Notes under the pieces: model-generated
What the model was told of the DNA's origin: nothing
Database searches by the model: none
What the model saw: the letters and a program-made list of their open reading frames with translations, nothing else
From: Burkholderiales bacterium UBA2459
GTDB lineage: Bacteria > Pseudomonadota > Gammaproteobacteria > Burkholderiales > Burkholderiaceae_E
Length of the DNA stretch: 6,325 bases
Direction: 5' to 3'
Assembly: GCA_002342365.1 (NCBI GenBank)
Contig: DDPV01000043.1
Location: 135,410-141,734 of the forward strand
Made by a program: the position numbers and the translations under genes
Shown: positions 5,233 to 6,325 of the stretch, piece by piece
Position numbering within the stretch: position 1 is the stretch's first letter
Layout: the number at the start of each line of letters is the position of its first letter

Positions 5233-6219
5233 TCAAGCCAAATACTTTTTCAAAATCCCGGTACCCACGGTGTATTTGGGATCCACAAAGTTTCCCAGCC
5301 TCACGATTCCGCATTGGCTGAGCATCATGTACGCGTCCCAGCGATCAAAACCAAACTCCGCTTCCATCCATAAAACCAGGTCCTTGTAGGCGATCCGCGC
5401 TGCATCCTCAAGCGGTCGCGCACTGCCGATGGTCATAAGCATATGCTCGGTTTCAAGTCGTGGCCATTCAATCGCCCAATTCTTGATCAGGTCGACGCGA
5501 AGACTGGTGGTACTTGGGTACTCGACGGCAGTGCCGCATACCTCGCCATCACCTTGGCAAGCATGCGCATCACCAATAAAAAGCCTTGCACCTTCGCAGC
5601 GAACCGGCAAATACGTGATGCTTCCGGGGCCCATGTCGGGCAAATCCATATTGCCGCCATGCTGATCAGGGGTGAGTGTGTTGATCGAGTCGATCTCAGG
5701 CGAGCAACTCAATGTGCCGATATGCGGCTTATAAGGGAGAGTGACACGTTTGCTCCAGTAAACACCTTGCTCATCGACATCAATTTTTCGAACGATCTCG
5801 GGTAAATCCTCAGCCAGTAAAGCGGTTAACGAAGTACCCGAAAGCGCACCGAACTGCGGGATCATGGCGCAGGTCCCGCGCGGATTAGGACCACGCGGAA
5901 TCATCGACTCGATGTAAACCGCAAGCACGTCCCCTTTTTCTGCACCCTCGATCACGATTGGCCCATTTTGCGGATTCACAAAGGGCATCCGAAGCACTTT
6001 TGAGGGCAGATCGTCTTCGGTCTTGACCGCGCCCTCGAAGGCGTCGCGGGTCTCCACAATCACGCGGTCTCCGGGTTGGATACTGAGCACCGCTTGCGAG
6101 TAAGGACCGATGGTGTAGTGATAAACACCCTGCTTCGCCTCGCTAAGCTCATGGGTTTGAGGTGTCTTAGCCCAACCGATCCCGCGCTTTGCGACGAGGG
6201 ACTCCGCTAACCATTGCAT
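5233..6219 (-). CDS. Acetamidase/formamidase-family amide hydrolase
   Basis: Members of this family (FmdA/AmdA) hydrolyse short amides such as formamide or acetamide to the acid and ammonia in the cytoplasm. The 328 residues match the family's shorter members. Landmarks are QPGDRVIVETRDAF (48-61), ENKP-free glycine-rich segment IPRGPNPRGT (107-116), PHIGT (165-169), HGGNMD (187-192) and the strongly conserved GDAHACQGDGEVCGTAVE (216-233), which carries the D, H and E residues of the family active site. The C-terminal part SQCGIVRLGNFVD (301-313) is also typical. The ATG at 6219 has AAAGGAA (6233-6227) 7 nt upstream. As first recognisable gene of the - strand group, it likely defines the chemistry of the operon: an imported amide is cleaved, yielding a usable acid and ammonium. 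The true amide is unknown, since homologues act on diverse substrates. Confidence 0.92.
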   Translation of the reverse strand: MQWLAESLVAKRGIGWAKTPQTHELSEAKQGVYHYTIGPYSQAVLSIQPGDRVIVETRDAFEGAVKTEDDLPSKVLRMPFVNPQNGPIVIEGAEKGDVLAVYIESMIPRGPNPRGTCAMIPQFGALSGTSLTALLAEDLPEIVRKIDVDEQGVYWSKRVTLPYKPHIGTLSCSPEIDSINTLTPDQHGGNMDLPDMGPGSITYLPVRCEGARLFIGDAHACQGDGEVCGTAVEYPSTTSLRVDLIKNWAIEWPRLETEHMLMTIGSARPLEDAARIAYKDLVLWMEAEFGFDRWDAYMMLSQCGIVRLGNFVDPKYTVGTGILKKYLA

Positions 6220-6325
6220 TGCTGTGTTCCTTTGTTCAAGGCTTGTTGATACAGGTCTTTGGTTAGGCCAGACTAGCCTTGATCCGGCGCTTAATCTTCG
6301 ACCCTGATGATGCCATCACGTTTGG
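6220..6325 (-). other. Leader of the amidase gene, possibly with the 3' end of another - strand gene
   Basis: Beyond the amidase ribosome binding site the window has about 90 bp. Two - strand frames are open from the window edge: one ends at TAA 6293-6291 (reading ...RDGIIRVED), the other at TAA 6265-6263 (reading ...KRRIKASLA). Either could be the C-terminus of an upstream gene in the same direction, but the stretch is too short to decide. I see no convincing -35/-10 pair or operator. Confidence 0.25.

Noticed and set aside
6241..6285. Promoter for the amidase operon (TATCAA-like -10)
   Set aside because: No acceptable -35 hexamer is found at 16-18 bp spacing; the evidence is too weak to annotate.
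1..6325. CRISPR array, insertion sequence, tRNA or rRNA genes
   Set aside because: No regularly spaced repeats, no transposase or terminal repeats, and no tRNA- or rRNA-like segments were seen on reading either strand.

Overview
The window looks like chromosomal DNA from a betaproteobacterium, most likely in the order Burkholderiales. Three things suggest this: an orphan Bug/TctC-type periplasmic binding protein (a family hugely expanded in that order), a DadA-type flavoenzyme, and an HU protein with the N-terminus usual for the group. By eye the base composition is only moderately GC-rich. I cannot name a genus.

Layout. The left part (1-1650) is read on the + strand. It holds a voltage-gated potassium channel whose 5' end lies outside the window, then a 288-bp gene-free stretch with an unexplained set of nested inverted repeats, then a small HU-family DNA-binding protein starting at GTG. 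The right part (1671 to the end) is read entirely on the - strand, in transcription order: an acetamidase/formamidase-family hydrolase (6219-5233), a short-chain dehydrogenase (5199-4438), an orphan TctC/Bug solute-binding protein (4374-3346), a 343-bp leader region, and a DadA-like FAD amino-acid dehydrogenase (3002-1671). HU and the dehydrogenase converge, with 20 bp between their stop codons.

The most informative element is the leader at about 3048-3226 on the - strand. It reads as a complete tandem glycine riboswitch. Two aptamers each carry the conserved CCGAAGGAGCAA-type and CTCTCAGG-type segments, closing P1 stems and a short linker, and the unit is placed to control the DadA-like gene. 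A plausible sigma-70 promoter ends just upstream of the first aptamer. The flavoenzyme is therefore probably glycine-responsive, either disposing of glycine itself or of D-amino acids whose metabolism is tied to glycine.

The three genes upstream of the riboswitch look like a small catabolic operon: uptake by the binding protein, amide hydrolysis, and oxidoreduction. Gaps are 33 and 63 bp and each gene has its own clear ribosome binding site. The membrane components of a tripartite tricarboxylate transporter are not in the window, so the binding protein is an orphan here. Transcripts from this operon could read into the riboswitch leader, which would let glycine gate dadA even when it is transcribed from the upstream promoter.
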